Assembly: GCF_017876795.1 (NCBI RefSeq) | Contig: NZ_JAGIOR010000005.1 | Location: 124,001 to 188,000, forward strand | Length of the DNA: 64,000 nt | Source: Rhizobium leguminosarum | GTDB lineage: Bacteria; Pseudomonadota; Alphaproteobacteria; Rhizobiales; Rhizobiaceae | Direction of reading: 5' to 3' | Part shown: positions 43,896 to 53,130 of the stretch, one piece after another | How positions within the stretch are numbered: position 1 is the stretch's first letter | Layout of the letters: each line of letters starts with the position of its first letter | The notes under the pieces: model-generated | The model's input: only the letters and a program-made list of their open reading frames with translations | The model's database searches: none | Told to the model about the DNA's origin: nothing | Made by a program: the position numbers and the translations under genes

Positions 43896-45802
43896 GTCCG
43901 ACCACCGGACTGGAAGGTGTTTTGCGCCTTGGGCGTGGTTGTTTGACGCGAAACTGGCCGTTGACCAATTAGCTCCTTCGGTACCCATCCCATCGCTGAC
44001 GGACCACCAGAGACATGGACCCATCCGCTTTCCGTCTCAAGGATGGCGAGCAATGCATTCTGGCCGACTGCGCCGACCGGGATGTATTTTGCACCGGGTC
44101 CCTCCCTCAGTTGGAAGGGCTGCTTCATGTAGGCGAACTTTTGCTCCGGTGGGGCGATGTAAGGCGGGGCAGGCGGCTCTGATGCCGCGTCCAATGTCGA
44201 CGCGGCGGGCGCGGTCGCGGCTGCCGCAAGCGCCTCGAAGATCGTAGGATCGGGTGTCGGCTCCTGATCAGCCCCAAGGAAGGCAGGTGTCGAAAATGCC
44301 GGATCATTTACTGTTGCCGTAGCGTCAGCGTTCGGTGCCTGGACTACGACTGCCGGCTTACCGGTTTCCGAAGCAGAGCCAGAAGGGGTTGTGGCAGGGG
44401 TCACCATTGTCGACGGTGATGGTGACCCTTGTGCTGAACCGGCAGCAGAGGACGCGGGCCTTCCCAGCGCTGACAATGACGATGCGATTTGCCCTGAACC
44501 GGTGGGAACAGCGGCCTGCGTTGTGACGGGCCTAGTCGATTTCTCCGCGTTTTGGAGTGCGGCGATAGCAATAGGAAGTCCAAAGATGCCCCCAATGATG
44601 AGGGCTATAGCAGGCACAGCGCTCTTTCGTCTTTGTTCATCCGGCAGAGGCGAACTTGGTGCCAATGGTGGCGATACTGACGTCGCGGTCGATGGGATCG
44701 CTTTCGGGGCTTGTGCAGCCTCCACCTTTGCCTTCGCTAAAGCTTGGAGAGCGGCGACGAAACTCGCCAGCTTTCCCACTTGCGAAAATTCCAGTACCTC
44801 GTTGAGACCGCTGTCGCTTTGCAGATGAAGGGTATCGTACAGACAGACAGGCAGCTGGCGGTTATTCCGAAAACGCCGATCGGGCCCGCCATTCTTGTTG
44901 GGGTGCTGCCAAGTGCGGTCGACGACCTTCGCGTCATGAGGGACATGACCATCTTCGATAAACCGTGACGCCTGCCAGCGAGCGCGGAGATCAGAATATG
45001 ACAGTGCACCGAAGCGCGAGTTGTGGGCGACCAAAGCAGCGTCGGGCATGAAATAGATGACCTGCTTGCCGACATGTATCGACGGCGGCGTTAAATTGCT
45101 CTTGATAACCTTGGGTAAAGCGTAGCCGAGCTTCGTGGCGGCTCGCTTGACCAGGTGGGATGCGCCTGCATTTCTTTTCCAGGTCGTTAGATCATTGATC
45201 GCACCGCCAGCCTCGATATGCCATTTCCCGGCGCAGGAGCGTAAATCATCGAAAGCTGCGATCGTCTCCTTGTATGCCTGCTCGACTGGACCATCGATAT
45301 CATAGAAGAGAACTGTCGACCGGCGGTAGGAGTCGAGCCATGAGCCGATCGCCCAGGCGGGAAGGACCGCGACTAGCACCCAAATCCCCACCGGCGGTGC
45401 TTTCACCAGTAGAAGGATTCCGAGGAGAGCCGTGAGCCATCCAAAAAGAGCAGACAACCGCCACTGATTGGCCTTTGCGTTGATTTCGTCCAACACTTCG
45501 CCGAAGCTCTCGTCGCGCATCAACAAGACGTCGCCGGACTCGAACTCGATCATGTTGACCGCAGGTACTTCAAAAGTGACCTGAGCGGGCGGTGGCTCGC
45601 TCACAGCCCGCTGTCGACGTTGGCCAGCATTGCCAAGTGACGTTCGATAATACAGTCCACCTCGTCCGGCATGGATATAGTGGCCCCGAGGTCCGGTACC
45701 GACCCTTAAGCCCTTCGCGCCGACAGAGACGCCGATACCTCCTTGGGAAAAATTAAACCGGAATGGTCCCGCCTTGACTGACTTGCGTATGTAGAATGGC
45801 AC
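43889..45802 (-). CDS. DUF4236 / membrane / SH3-like domain protein
   Basis: 637 aa. The N-terminus (MPFYIRKSVKAGPFRFNFSQ, then GGIGVSVGAKGLRVGTGPRG) is a DUF4236 domain. Two membrane segments follow near residues 118-155, and a third near 405-425 (AIALIIGGIFGLPIAIAALQ). A Ser/Ala/Pro-rich linker leads to an SH3-like end: KQPFQLREGPGAKYIPVGAV, ILETESGWVHVSGGPSAMGW. It is convergent with the previous gene, with a 7-bp overlap. It is probably envelope-anchored; whether it belongs with the hxs genes is unknown. Confidence 0.8.
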   Translation of the reverse strand: MPFYIRKSVKAGPFRFNFSQGGIGVSVGAKGLRVGTGPRGHYIHAGRGGLYYRTSLGNAGQRRQRAVSEPPPAQVTFEVPAVNMIEFESGDVLLMRDESFGEVLDEINAKANQWRLSALFGWLTALLGILLLVKAPPVGIWVLVAVLPAWAIGSWLDSYRRSTVLFYDIDGPVEQAYKETIAAFDDLRSCAGKWHIEAGGAINDLTTWKRNAGASHLVKRAATKLGYALPKVIKSNLTPPSIHVGKQVIYFMPDAALVAHNSRFGALSYSDLRARWQASRFIEDGHVPHDAKVVDRTWQHPNKNGGPDRRFRNNRQLPVCLYDTLHLQSDSGLNEVLEFSQVGKLASFVAALQALAKAKVEAAQAPKAIPSTATSVSPPLAPSSPLPDEQRRKSAVPAIALIIGGIFGLPIAIAALQNAEKSTRPVTTQAAVPTGSGQIASSLSALGRPASSAAGSAQGSPSPSTMVTPATTPSGSASETGKPAVVVQAPNADATATVNDPAFSTPAFLGADQEPTPDPTIFEALAAAATAPAASTLDAASEPPAPPYIAPPEQKFAYMKQPFQLREGPGAKYIPVGAVGQNALLAILETESGWVHVSGGPSAMGWVPKELIGQRPVSRQTTTPKAQNTFQSGGRTY

Positions 45803-46640
45803 CCCATGCCCCCCAGTCCCATTGCAACGTGGATGTTACACAGATTCCTGGCTGCAACGAAGAATTTTGTGACTTGGCTTTTCAGGTCCGGCCCCGATCG
45901 ATAGCCGCCAACAGCTCATAACGGCAAGGCAGTTCAATTCTACAAGAACGTCGATGATCCAAGTCAGCGGGTTGTACCCACGGAAGTTTAGCAGCAGGTG
46001 GTAGAGTGCGACCTCTAGAGTTGGCCAGGGCTTGCGCGGATCGTCAATGCATACCCCATGAAGATCTGTGCAAATCGGATCAGCTGCCGAGCGAGCCTCC
46101 TCTCAGCGCTGGGAAATTTGGTTGGTTTGCGCCCTCATTTTCGCGGTTTTCGGCGTATCCGAAAGTACCTAAAAGCTGACCTGAAATCGGCCTATCCAGC
46201 TATAAGTTAGCTGGCGCGTCATCCGTAATTGGCCTGTAATCATGTCGGATATTTCTCGGCGGTACTCAGACTCGGGAGCAAATTCGGATCGCACACATCA
46301 TCGTTTTCCAAGGAATTATCCTAAGGGCAAGGTGGTCGGGTCGAGCTTCTGATCGACGAAGTCGGCAGCCGCGCGGGACGGTGACCGTGGAATTCATCGC
46401 GCGGGGTATGTCGACAACAACAGCCGCTTGCTGATAGGTTGCGCGGGAACGAGCGATGCCAGTTCATACATGATTCGACGAATGTTTCGTTCAGACTACC
46501 GTCAGGTTAATTCGGTTTAACGAAAAATTCCTTGCAACAAATCAAGGGGTACGATAGTTATTCGGCCGGGCCTGGCCCACGAGATCGCCTTTGCGGTCGC
46601 CCAAAAGCCTCGATGGAAACATCGGAGGCTTTTTGAGTTT
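45803..46640. other. 840-bp stretch without a recognised gene
   Basis: Between the DUF4236 gene and the defence locus. Base composition is less GC-rich, only short frames occur, and no repeat or terminus is obvious. It marks the boundary between two accessory modules. Confidence 0.45.
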
Positions 46641-47525
46641 TTAGGTCTTCCGCTCGACATTCTCAAAGCAGCTATATTTGGATCCGAGCATCGGCCGCTC
46701 GTCTTCCTTAATACGGCAGTCAATCAGCTTTCCATCGCCGATCAGGCGCTGGTAAGGACGATTGCTGGCATGATAGCCGCCCATGCAGATCGGCCAAAGA
46801 TACAGATCCGCCAGTTGTGCCATCGGTGAAGTCTTCCGCTTGGTCTTGAACTCGTAGAGCGCCTGGGTAAACCGCTCGGGGGTCAAGGGGCCATACTTAT
46901 CGGAATTGTCCTTAGCGAACGGCATTCCCTCCGCCTTTAGAGCCTTGTAATAGCCCTCTAGGTTCGCATCTTCGGCCTTGTTGCAGCGCTCAGGATGCAC
47001 GCGCAGCTTCATGCCTTGGGCGATAGCGTATTTCGCGGCGCGTTCGACGACGACAGTGAAGGCGGTTTTGCAGAGCATCCAAGGATTCTGCTTGTACTGC
47101 TCGAGGTATCGTCCACAGTATCCGGGACGGTCGACAGTGCACGCGATACCCACCACGGGCGCCTCTCGCATTAGAATGTAAAGTTCTTCGTAGAATGCTC
47201 CCAGCTTGTCCTTCTCCCAGCCCCGCAGGAAATCGAAGTTCTCGTTCTGGGATCTGATTTCCGACGAGTGCAAGGGCGCCGTGATTTCCCATTTCTCGCA
47301 GAACTTTGCGTGAAGATCTCGGGCGTTGTCCTCTTCGTCACTTCGAACCAGGATTCCACCGAGTGCGAACCAGTCATACCCGTGCGCCGCTTTCTTCCCG
47401 ACCTTGTGGGTGGGATGTCTAGTTCCGGAATCGTCGAGGTAGAGGTTCAAGGTGACAGGCAAAGCAATCTCTCGTGGCAGTCCATAGGATTCGTTCAACT
47501 CGACTACTAATACCCGCAAATACAT
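46641..47525 (-). CDS. DUF3800 domain protein
   Basis: 294 aa. The family motif NLYLDDSGTRHPTHK (acidic DDSG pair) is near residue 30, with WFALGGILVRSDEED, LHSSEIRSQNENFDFLRGWE and C-terminal PMAQLADLYLWPICMGGYHA. DUF3800 proteins have an RNase H-like arrangement of acidic residues and are frequent in prophages and defence islands, where a nuclease role is suspected. Here it closes a minus-strand run of TIR, caspase and RyR-like genes, after a 360-bp gap that holds a decayed frame. The ATG at 47525 is the only sensible start nearby. Confidence 0.8.
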   Translation of the reverse strand: MYLRVLVVELNESYGLPREIALPVTLNLYLDDSGTRHPTHKVGKKAAHGYDWFALGGILVRSDEEDNARDLHAKFCEKWEITAPLHSSEIRSQNENFDFLRGWEKDKLGAFYEELYILMREAPVVGIACTVDRPGYCGRYLEQYKQNPWMLCKTAFTVVVERAAKYAIAQGMKLRVHPERCNKAEDANLEGYYKALKAEGMPFAKDNSDKYGPLTPERFTQALYEFKTKRKTSPMAQLADLYLWPICMGGYHASNRPYQRLIGDGKLIDCRIKEDERPMLGSKYSCFENVERKT

Positions 47526-47534
47526 AATTTTTGC

Positions 47535-47815
47535 TCACTTACCATCCACCTTGATGTCGCTTAGCACCTGCTCAAGCTTGCTGCGGTTGGCGAGGAATAT
47601 CGCACGAAGCTGGGGGCAGTCAGGCGTCTGGTTCAATCCTGACGAAGGCGGTCGGCAGAATGGTCAAGCACAGCAGCCAGTGGTACGTCAGCTTTCCATA
47701 TACATCGGCCACGTCGGCTTCGATCAATGAACTGGTCTCCCGGATACAAATCAGGTGGTTGCCATCGTAGGCTAGATAAAAATGTGCGGAATCCAGATCT
47801 CATTGCGCCGTCAGA
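47535..47815 (-). pseudogene. Decayed small gene between DUF3800 and the RyR-like gene
   Basis: No complete frame exists, but two adjacent frames read like protein: HFYLAYDGNHLICIRETSSL ... YGKLTYHWLLCLTILPTAFV up to a stop at about 47637, then PDCPQLRAIFLANRSKLEQV in a neighbouring frame to a stop at 47535. This looks like one gene of about 95 codons with a frameshift and no start. I do not recognise the family. Confidence 0.4.
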
Positions 47816-47885
47816 TCAGCCGGCGTTGCAGCGCGACCTTGCTCCAATTAACCCGATCGGTGAGAAAATGACTTTCCTAGCCTTT

Positions 47886-48161
47886 TCACTTAGGACATAG
47901 GGCTTCGATGATCGCGGGGAGATATTTCCGCACCTGGTCGCGGTCGCTCTCCTTCTCATTCTCGGACAGCTCCGCATATGGCGTCGCGATCTGACGATCC
48001 CACTGCGCGACAAGGTCGGCAGGTATTAGCAGGCTTCCATCGGTCTGCCGGATTCCCTTAGCATGCATGTACTTCTGCCAGTGCGACCAGCGCTCGTGTT
48101 CGATATGCGCTAGGCCTTCCAAAGTGCGCTGCAGGGCCTCTTCAATTTCTCTCCGTTTCAT
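47886..48161 (-). CDS. Small RyR-domain-like protein
   Basis: 91 aa: HIEHERWSHWQKYMHAKGIR, SLLIPADLVAQWDRQIATPY, ELSENEKESDRDQVRKYLPA. The order W...(H/A)-W, then P-x-x-L, then P-Y-x-x-L-x-E-x-E-K-x-x-D-R matches bacterial RyR domains, which have been proposed to sense nucleotide-type ligands in defence systems. It is 7 bp downstream of the caspase gene, same strand. Its role could be ligand sensing or regulation of the system; this is inference. Confidence 0.65.
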   Translation of the reverse strand: MKRREIEEALQRTLEGLAHIEHERWSHWQKYMHAKGIRQTDGSLLIPADLVAQWDRQIATPYAELSENEKESDRDQVRKYLPAIIEALCPK

Positions 48162-48168
48162 CAGCCGT

Positions 48169-49155
48169 CTATATCAGATCCTTCGCCGCCAGCCGCCTGT
48201 AGTGCTCTCCGAGGGCAGTCAGTCGAACAGTCTTCGACTCCATGGCGGCATGCCACATGTGCGGAGCTCCCTCGGGGACCAGCAAGCCGACGCGGTTGTA
48301 CTTCTGCAGGATAGCAAAGATCGCGTTGCGATCCGGATCGGGAGCGGGAATGCCTCGTGGATCGGTCGCCCACGTGTCCGGCCGCTCCGGCTCGTAGGTG
48401 GGGTCAAGGTGCATCTGGTACCCAGCCGATGGGAAGAATTCGGAAATCCTCCGCAGCTCGCCGAGCTCAAGCGGCGGCCGAACCTTCCGCAGAGACACGA
48501 AGCGCTTCACGTTGGTTTTGAAAACAGGGCGTTGTGCCCATGGCCCGAGTGACTGATCGACATGAGCGTACACGCCGCCAGGGGTGACTTCACCAATCAG
48601 GTTGGCTGCAGCTCCGCCAAGCGCGTCTACCAGAAGGGAAGTGAAGACCCCGGCACCGTTCTCCTCGCTGGCATACTGCTCGTCGGTGGAGGCTGTGAGA
48701 ATGCTGACGCCATCGCTGATCTCCGCAACCTTCTGCTGAAGCGCGCTCCCTCCAGCTACGCCGCTATGGCAACTGTCGAGGATGATGACACGGTTGGCGA
48801 TCTTAGAATTGTTGGCCATCGTCATGATCTCCGCCAGCGAGACGCCGTCGTTGCCGGTCTTCACCTCGGACGAGCAGAGATAGCCGCCCGTCGCCTCGAC
48901 GTGCCCGTGACCCGCGAAGTAGAGCAGCGAGACCTCGCCATCTCCATCGAAAAGCTCCTTGATCGCGCTCCGAAGCTCTTCCCTCGGAACCATGTCATTT
49001 GGGCCGGTGCCTGTGATATGGCGGACGCCGAAATTCACCGATCCGTCAGCATGGCGGTCGAGCATGGATCTGACCGCGAAGGAATCGTTCACACACCCAT
49101 AGAGCGGCGACACATTATCGTAGTAGTCAATGCCGACGACGAGAGCTTTGCGCAT
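48169..49155 (-). CDS. Caspase-like (peptidase C14) effector
   Basis: 328 aa. The caspase fold is clear: [20 protein letters not shown] with the [12 protein letters not shown] loop, [20 protein letters not shown] with the catalytic H83, and [18 protein letters not shown] with the catalytic C129. The C-terminal 110 residues ([20 protein letters not shown] ... [20 protein letters not shown]) are a separate extension, perhaps ligand- or target-binding. It starts immediately at the stop of the TIR gene (49156/49155), so the two are co-translated. In type IV Thoeris a TIR-made cyclic nucleotide activates a caspase-like protease that then destroys cell proteins; the same logic probably applies here. 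Confidence 0.85.
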   Translation of the reverse strand: MRKALVVGIDYYDNVSPLYGCVNDSFAVRSMLDRHADGSVNFGVRHITGTGPNDMVPREELRSAIKELFDGDGEVSLLYFAGHGHVEATGGYLCSSEVKTGNDGVSLAEIMTMANNSKIANRVIILDSCHSGVAGGSALQQKVAEISDGVSILTASTDEQYASEENGAGVFTSLLVDALGGAAANLIGEVTPGGVYAHVDQSLGPWAQRPVFKTNVKRFVSLRKVRPPLELGELRRISEFFPSAGYQMHLDPTYEPERPDTWATDPRGIPAPDPDRNAIFAILQKYNRVGLLVPEGAPHMWHAAMESKTVRLTALGEHYRRLAAKDLI

Positions 49156-49527
49156 TTAGAGGCTATCGATCCAGTTCGCGATATTGTCCCAAGTCCAGAC
49201 CATGGTATTTAGGCCTTCGATCTTGGTGCGGTCGTCCTTGTAGCACCACATCCCGCGCACCGGCTTTCCCTCTTCCCTTGCGCACTTGATCTCCCACTTC
49301 TGACCACTCGACTTGAGTGAGTTCTCACTGACGAGAACAAGCACGCCGTCTGACCGCCTGATGCGGGTTCGCACGCGCGCTTTCCAATCCTCATCGTAAG
49401 CTTCCTTCACCGACATATCCACGTATTCGAATGGGGAGCGGGTATTGAGTGACTGACCTTTGAGGTAGTCGCGGCAACGAACGTCTTCGATCGCAAATGC
49501 TACAAAAACAACTTTCTTGTCGGCCAT
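49156..49527 (-). CDS. ThsB-like TIR domain protein
   Basis: 123 aa from the ATG at 49527; the frame extends to 49839 but only through IS66 sequence. KKVVFVAFAIEDVRCRDYL, a long insert, then DEDWKARVRTRIRRSDGVLV and GQKWEIKCAREEGKPVRGMW follow the pattern of ThsB/MTH538-type TIR proteins; E79 in KWEIKCA is the candidate catalytic glutamate. These enzymes cleave NAD+ to make a cyclic ADP-ribose isomer on phage infection. The gene has no room for another coding sequence before the caspase gene. A palindrome GTCTATATAGAC (49651-49662) upstream may be regulatory. Confidence 0.85.
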   Translation of the reverse strand: MADKKVVFVAFAIEDVRCRDYLKGQSLNTRSPFEYVDMSVKEAYDEDWKARVRTRIRRSDGVLVLVSENSLKSSGQKWEIKCAREEGKPVRGMWCYKDDRTKIEGLNTMVWTWDNIANWIDSL

Positions 49528-49683
49528 GCGTGCCCCACCTTCCGACTGATTCTCTTTCTGGAACACTATCAAAAAATCCGGGCGAGTAGTAACGACGTAC
49601 GCATCCGAGCAGGGCCGCATTGCGGATGTGAGTGAGAGTGTGGATGCTCTGTCTATATAGACGGCAATATAGACGGTGCTTTC

Positions 49684-49980
49684 ATGATAGACATCACAAG
49701 CGATCTCGCAGGGCGTTTCAGCCGGATGGAGATTGTCGATAGCGGCCGTCGCCGGCGTTTCACGGATGAAGCAAAGCTGTCTATTGTGGCCGAGAGTTAT
49801 AATGGTCCGCGGCAGGTCACGGCCACGGCGCAGCGTCACGGGATCACGCGCTGGCAGTTAAATGCCTGGCGCAGGGCGGCGCGGGAAGGTGAGTGCGAAT
49901 GGCCGGCGTGTGATCGTCGGCCGGGATGTCGACGTGGACGTTCTGCTGCGGATAATCCGTGGTCTGGAGACGTTGCGATG
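49684..49980 (+). pseudogene. IS66 TnpA with internal deletion
   Basis: MIDITSDLAGRFSRMEIVDS and RRFTDEAKLSIVAESYNGPR give the helix-turn-helix start of TnpA. After [10 protein letters not shown] the text shifts frame and the C-terminal end ([20 protein letters not shown]) appears in another frame. About half of the protein is deleted. It directly precedes tnpB. Confidence 0.75.
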
Positions 49981-50135
49981 AACCCGTTTCCAATGGGAAC
50001 GGGAGTCAAGGTTTGGCTGTCGACCGGACATACAGACATGCGGTGCGGCTTTCCTTCGCTGGCCCTTCGGGTGCAGGAAGTGTTGAAGCATGACCCTCTG
50101 GGCGGTCATCTGTTCTGCTTCCGGGGCCGCCGAGG
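49978..50135 (+). pseudogene. IS66 TnpB, 5' part (interrupted)
   Basis: [36 protein letters not shown] and GGHLFCFRGRRG, ending at the GG at 50134-50135. The other half continues at 52739, after a 2.6-kb insertion. Confidence 0.85.
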
Positions 50136-50620
50136 CCAACGACCGACATTCTGCATACGGTTTTCGTTTTGCGACGATCGTCTATCCATGGCATCCCCTG
50201 TTCGGGAATAAGGTGCAGGTCTCGCCGTATCGTCGCGGCAAGAGCCTGATGTCCATTTATACGGACAAGCGGCCCGATCTATCCCGTGAGTTGCCGAACT
50301 GGATGTTCGACGAGAGCTATTGCAGCGGCATGAGGCTTGGGCCACCCGAGATCAGCATCGATGGCCTTAACGAACTGGCGGCCGCGTTGGCGTCGTTCGG
50401 CGCGACTCATAAAAGAGGCGCAACATCCCGTCCTTCAAGGAAGAAGGAGAAGGGTGATGCGAAGCAGGCGACATCAAAATCGCGACCAGCTCGTCTTGAA
50501 GCTGGAGCGCCAAAATCTTCAGGTGCCCGTCAAGAACGTCAAGGGGTTGGTGGAAGCGCTGGCGGATCTTCTGCTGGAGGCATTGGAGGTAAACAGAACG
50601 ACGAAGACAGGAGGCGTTGA
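50090..50620 (+). CDS. DUF5372-like protein of the recombinase element
   Basis: The informative part is FRFATIVYPWHPLFGNKVQV, SPYRRGKSLMSIYTDKRPDL, PPEISIDGLNELAAALASFG, a small beta-barrel-like protein commonly found upstream of such recombinases, with a low-complexity Lys/Gly/Ser tail. No start codon is seen inside the element before M54 (SLMSIYTDK), so translation may begin in the flanking tnpB at the ATG at 50090 or at a non-standard codon. The stop overlaps the recombinase start. The function is unknown, possibly DNA binding. Confidence 0.65.
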   Translation: MTLWAVICSASGAAEANDRHSAYGFRFATIVYPWHPLFGNKVQVSPYRRGKSLMSIYTDKRPDLSRELPNWMFDESYCSGMRLGPPEISIDGLNELAAALASFGATHKRGATSRPSRKKEKGDAKQATSKSRPARLEAGAPKSSGARQERQGVGGSAGGSSAGGIGGKQNDEDRRR

Positions 50621-50642
50621 TGAACACGAAGATCACGCCTGA
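50457..50642 (+). CDS. Small protein of the recombinase element (61 aa)
   Basis: MRSRRHQNRDQLVLKLERQN ... NVKGLVEALADLLLEALEVN has AAGGAGAAGGGTG before its ATG and overlaps both neighbours in other frames. It is predicted to be helical. Elements of this type often have such an ORF between the DUF5372-like gene and the recombinase; its role is unknown. Confidence 0.55.
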   Translation: MRSRRHQNRDQLVLKLERQNLQVPVKNVKGLVEALADLLLEALEVNRTTKTGGVDEHEDHA

Positions 50643-52710
50643 CCATCTTAGCCGCGCCGCTGTGGTCTATGTCCGCCAGTCCACAATGACTCAGGTCACC
50701 GGCAATCTTGAAAGCCAGCGCCGACAGTATGATCTCGCAGGAGCCGCAACAACGACCGGCTTTGCATCGGTGACCGTAATCGATGACGATCTTGGCCGTT
50801 CGGGTTCGGGCAGCATGGAGCGCCCTGGATTCGAACGGCTTGTGGCACAGGTCTGCTCCGGCGACGTGGGAGCGGTCTATTGCATAGAGGCATCACGCCT
50901 GGCGCGGAATGGCAGGGACTGGCATCACCTGATCGACCTTTGCGCGCTTGCCGGTACGCTGGTCATCGATCCAGACGGCGCCTATGATCCCCGGCTCGTC
51001 AACGATCGTCTGCTGCTTGGATTGAAAGGCACGATGTCGGAATACGAGCTTAGCTTGATGCGCCAGCGCGGCATCGCCGCACGCGATTCCAAGGCAGGAC
51101 GTGGGGAACTGCGGTTTATGCTGCCGCCAGGTTTGTGCTGGAGCGAAGTGGGCAAGATCGAGATTGATCCGGACGAACATGTAGCTGAGACGATCAGGCT
51201 CGTTTTTGCCAAATTCCGGGAACTGGGAAGTGGACGACAGGTCTTTTTGTGGCTGCGGTCGGCCGATATCAAGATGCCGGTCGTTCTGCGCAATGTCGAC
51301 GTCTGCAAACTCGTCTGGAAAGCGCCAGCCTACCACAGCGTCATGCAGATCCTCCACAATCCACTCTACGCGGGCGCCTATGCCTTCGGAAGACGCGCGC
51401 AGCGAACGCGGATCGTCGATGGCCGCGCTCGCAAGACCACAGGGGTACGCAAGCCAAGGGACGAATGGAGCGTGCTGCTGCGCGACAATCATCAAGGTTA
51501 CATCAGTTGGCGGGAGTACGAGGAGAACCACAAGCTACTGGCCGAGAACGCGCACATGAAGAAGAACTGCGATCGCAAATCAGCGCGTGGCGGCCGTGCC
51601 CTTTTGACGGGACTGATGCGATGCGGTCGCTGTGGCCGAATGATGCGCGTCTTTTACGGCAGCGCAAAAGGCAACGCGCATCGCTATCAATGCCGCGGCG
51701 ACGATGCACACGTGGGTGTCGGCCTTTGTATCGGCATTGGCGGCGTCAGGGTCGATCGCGCCGTTGCGGCCCAAATTCTGGAAGCGGTGTCTGATCGTGC
51801 CGTCGAAGCGGCGATCTTCGCCTCGGATCATGTCGAGCGGTCCCGAAGAGATGTCATTGCGGCAATCGAGCGGGACCTCGAAGGCGCACGCTACGAAGCG
51901 CTGCTGGCCAGTCGCAGGTATGAGCTTGTGGACCCGGCCAAGCGGCATGTTGCACGCGAACTGGAGGCCCGATGGAATGATGCCCTGGAGCGAGTAGGCG
52001 TGCTTGAGCGCAAGATCAAGGAACTATCCGCGCTGTCAGCAGCGCGACCAATCATCGATCGTGGCCGCCTCCTGCAGCTTGCCCAGGATTTGCCGACCGT
52101 ATGGAATACGCCATCCACTGAGACGCGAACAAAGCAGCGGCTCATCCACATCCTGGTTCAGGAGATTATTTGCGATCTCGATGATGCGACCAACGAGGCG
52201 GTGCTGTTGATCCATTGGACCGGAGGTCGGCACACAGAGGTGCGTGTGGCGCGCGTCAAGACCGGAAGATATCCTGCCGAGCTCGCACCATCGGCCGTCG
52301 AGGCGTTGCGAAAGCTGGGCGGACATTGGCCAGATCGGGAACTCGCGGTATCCCTCAATCGGATGCTTTGCAAGACAGGTGATGGCGAGAGCTGGACGAC
52401 CGTGCGTGTTCGCGACATGCGCGAGCGCCTGGGAATTCCCGAATATGATGCCACCAAAGTGGACGTCCCGATGATTAGTCTGATGAAGGCGGCCGAGACA
52501 CTCGGCATTTGTGTCGGGTCGGCCAAAAGCCTGGTGCAGAAAGGAATTCTACCTGCAACGCAAATCCTTCCGGGCTCGCCATGGATGGTTCCCGTAGAAG
52601 CGTTAACCTCGGAAGCCGTCCGGATAGGGGTGCAGGGCGTCGTTGACCGGCGCCCCAAGTTTTACGAAGATTATCAATACGATAAAGTTGTTCGATTGCC
52701 CGGAATCTGA
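50620..52710 (+). CDS. Large serine recombinase
   Basis: 696 aa from the ATG at 50620 with GGAGG upstream. The resolvase domain (AAVVYVRQSTMTQVTGNLES; catalytic S21) is followed by a recombinase domain (GLCWSEVGKIEIDPDEHVAE, HSVMQILHNPLYAGAYAFGR), a zinc-ribbon (LMRCGRCGRMMRVFYGS ... YQCRG), a coiled-coil region (RELEARWNDALERVGVLERK) and a C-terminal helix-turn-helix (MISLMKAAETLGICVGSAKS). Such enzymes integrate and excise elements at short core sites. Intact. Confidence 0.93.
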   Translation: MNTKITPDHLSRAAVVYVRQSTMTQVTGNLESQRRQYDLAGAATTTGFASVTVIDDDLGRSGSGSMERPGFERLVAQVCSGDVGAVYCIEASRLARNGRDWHHLIDLCALAGTLVIDPDGAYDPRLVNDRLLLGLKGTMSEYELSLMRQRGIAARDSKAGRGELRFMLPPGLCWSEVGKIEIDPDEHVAETIRLVFAKFRELGSGRQVFLWLRSADIKMPVVLRNVDVCKLVWKAPAYHSVMQILHNPLYAGAYAFGRRAQRTRIVDGRARKTTGVRKPRDEWSVLLRDNHQGYISWREYEENHKLLAENAHMKKNCDRKSARGGRALLTGLMRCGRCGRMMRVFYGSAKGNAHRYQCRGDDAHVGVGLCIGIGGVRVDRAVAAQILEAVSDRAVEAAIFASDHVERSRRDVIAAIERDLEGARYEALLASRRYELVDPAKRHVARELEARWNDALERVGVLERKIKELSALSAARPIIDRGRLLQLAQDLPTVWNTPSTETRTKQRLIHILVQEIICDLDDATNEAVLLIHWTGGRHTEVRVARVKTGRYPAELAPSAVEALRKLGGHWPDRELAVSLNRMLCKTGDGESWTTVRVRDMRERLGIPEYDATKVDVPMISLMKAAETLGICVGSAKSLVQKGILPATQILPGSPWMVPVEALTSEAVRIGVQGVVDRRPKFYEDYQYDKVVRLPGI

Positions 52711-52738
52711 TGGAGGGATGCATTATGAAGCGCACTGT

Positions 52739-52933
52739 GGTGATCTGGTAAAATTGATCTGGCATGATGGCCAGGGCGCATGCCTGTTCACGAAAAAATT
52801 GGAACGCGGCCGGTTTATCTGGCCGAATGCAGAGGGCGGCGCGGTGGCGATCACACCGGCGCAGCTTTCTTATCTGTTATCTGGAATTGACTGGAGAGCC
52901 CCTCAGGAAACCTGGCGTCCGACACGGGTTTGA
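52739..52933 (+). pseudogene. IS66 TnpB, 3' part
   Basis: Continues the split gene: DLVKLIWHDGQGACLFTKKL, ERGRFIWPNAEGGAVAITPA, QLSYLLSGIDWRAPQETWRP, stop at 52931-52933. Confidence 0.85.
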
Positions 52934-52980
52934 GCGTCTTAATCATTGGATTTGTTGAAGAAATATGCTCTTGTAGTGGC

Positions 52981-53130
52981 ATGTCGTTACCGCCGCTTTC
53001 CCTTCCTGACGATCTTGCCAGTGCCCATGCTGCACTGCTGGCGGAACGCGAGGCGCGGTTACGGGCCGAGGCCGAAGCAACAAATGCCAAAGCAAAGCTT
53101 TCCAGCATCGAGGCGCTCAACGCCCATCTG
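52981..53130 (+). pseudogene. IS66 TnpC, N-terminal fragment
   Basis: MSLPPLSLPDDLASAHAALL ... REARLRAEAEATNAKAKLSS is the coiled-coil start of the IS66 transposase TnpC. It is cut after EALNAHL at 53130 by the start of a Tn3-type terminus. Confidence 0.8.

Larger units (their letters stand above)
50136..52740 (+). mobile_element. Large-serine-recombinase element inserted in IS66 tnpB
   Basis: Splicing the sequence at the GG shared by both junctions (50134-50135 and 52739-52740) restores tnpB in frame: GRRG joins DLVKLIWHDG. The element carries three genes and the recombinase ends 30 bp before the right junction. A 2-bp core is typical of serine integrases. Confidence 0.8.

Noticed and set aside
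49528..49839. Upstream extension of the TIR gene
   Set aside because: It runs antisense to IS66 tnpA; the ATG at 49527 gives the expected TIR start.
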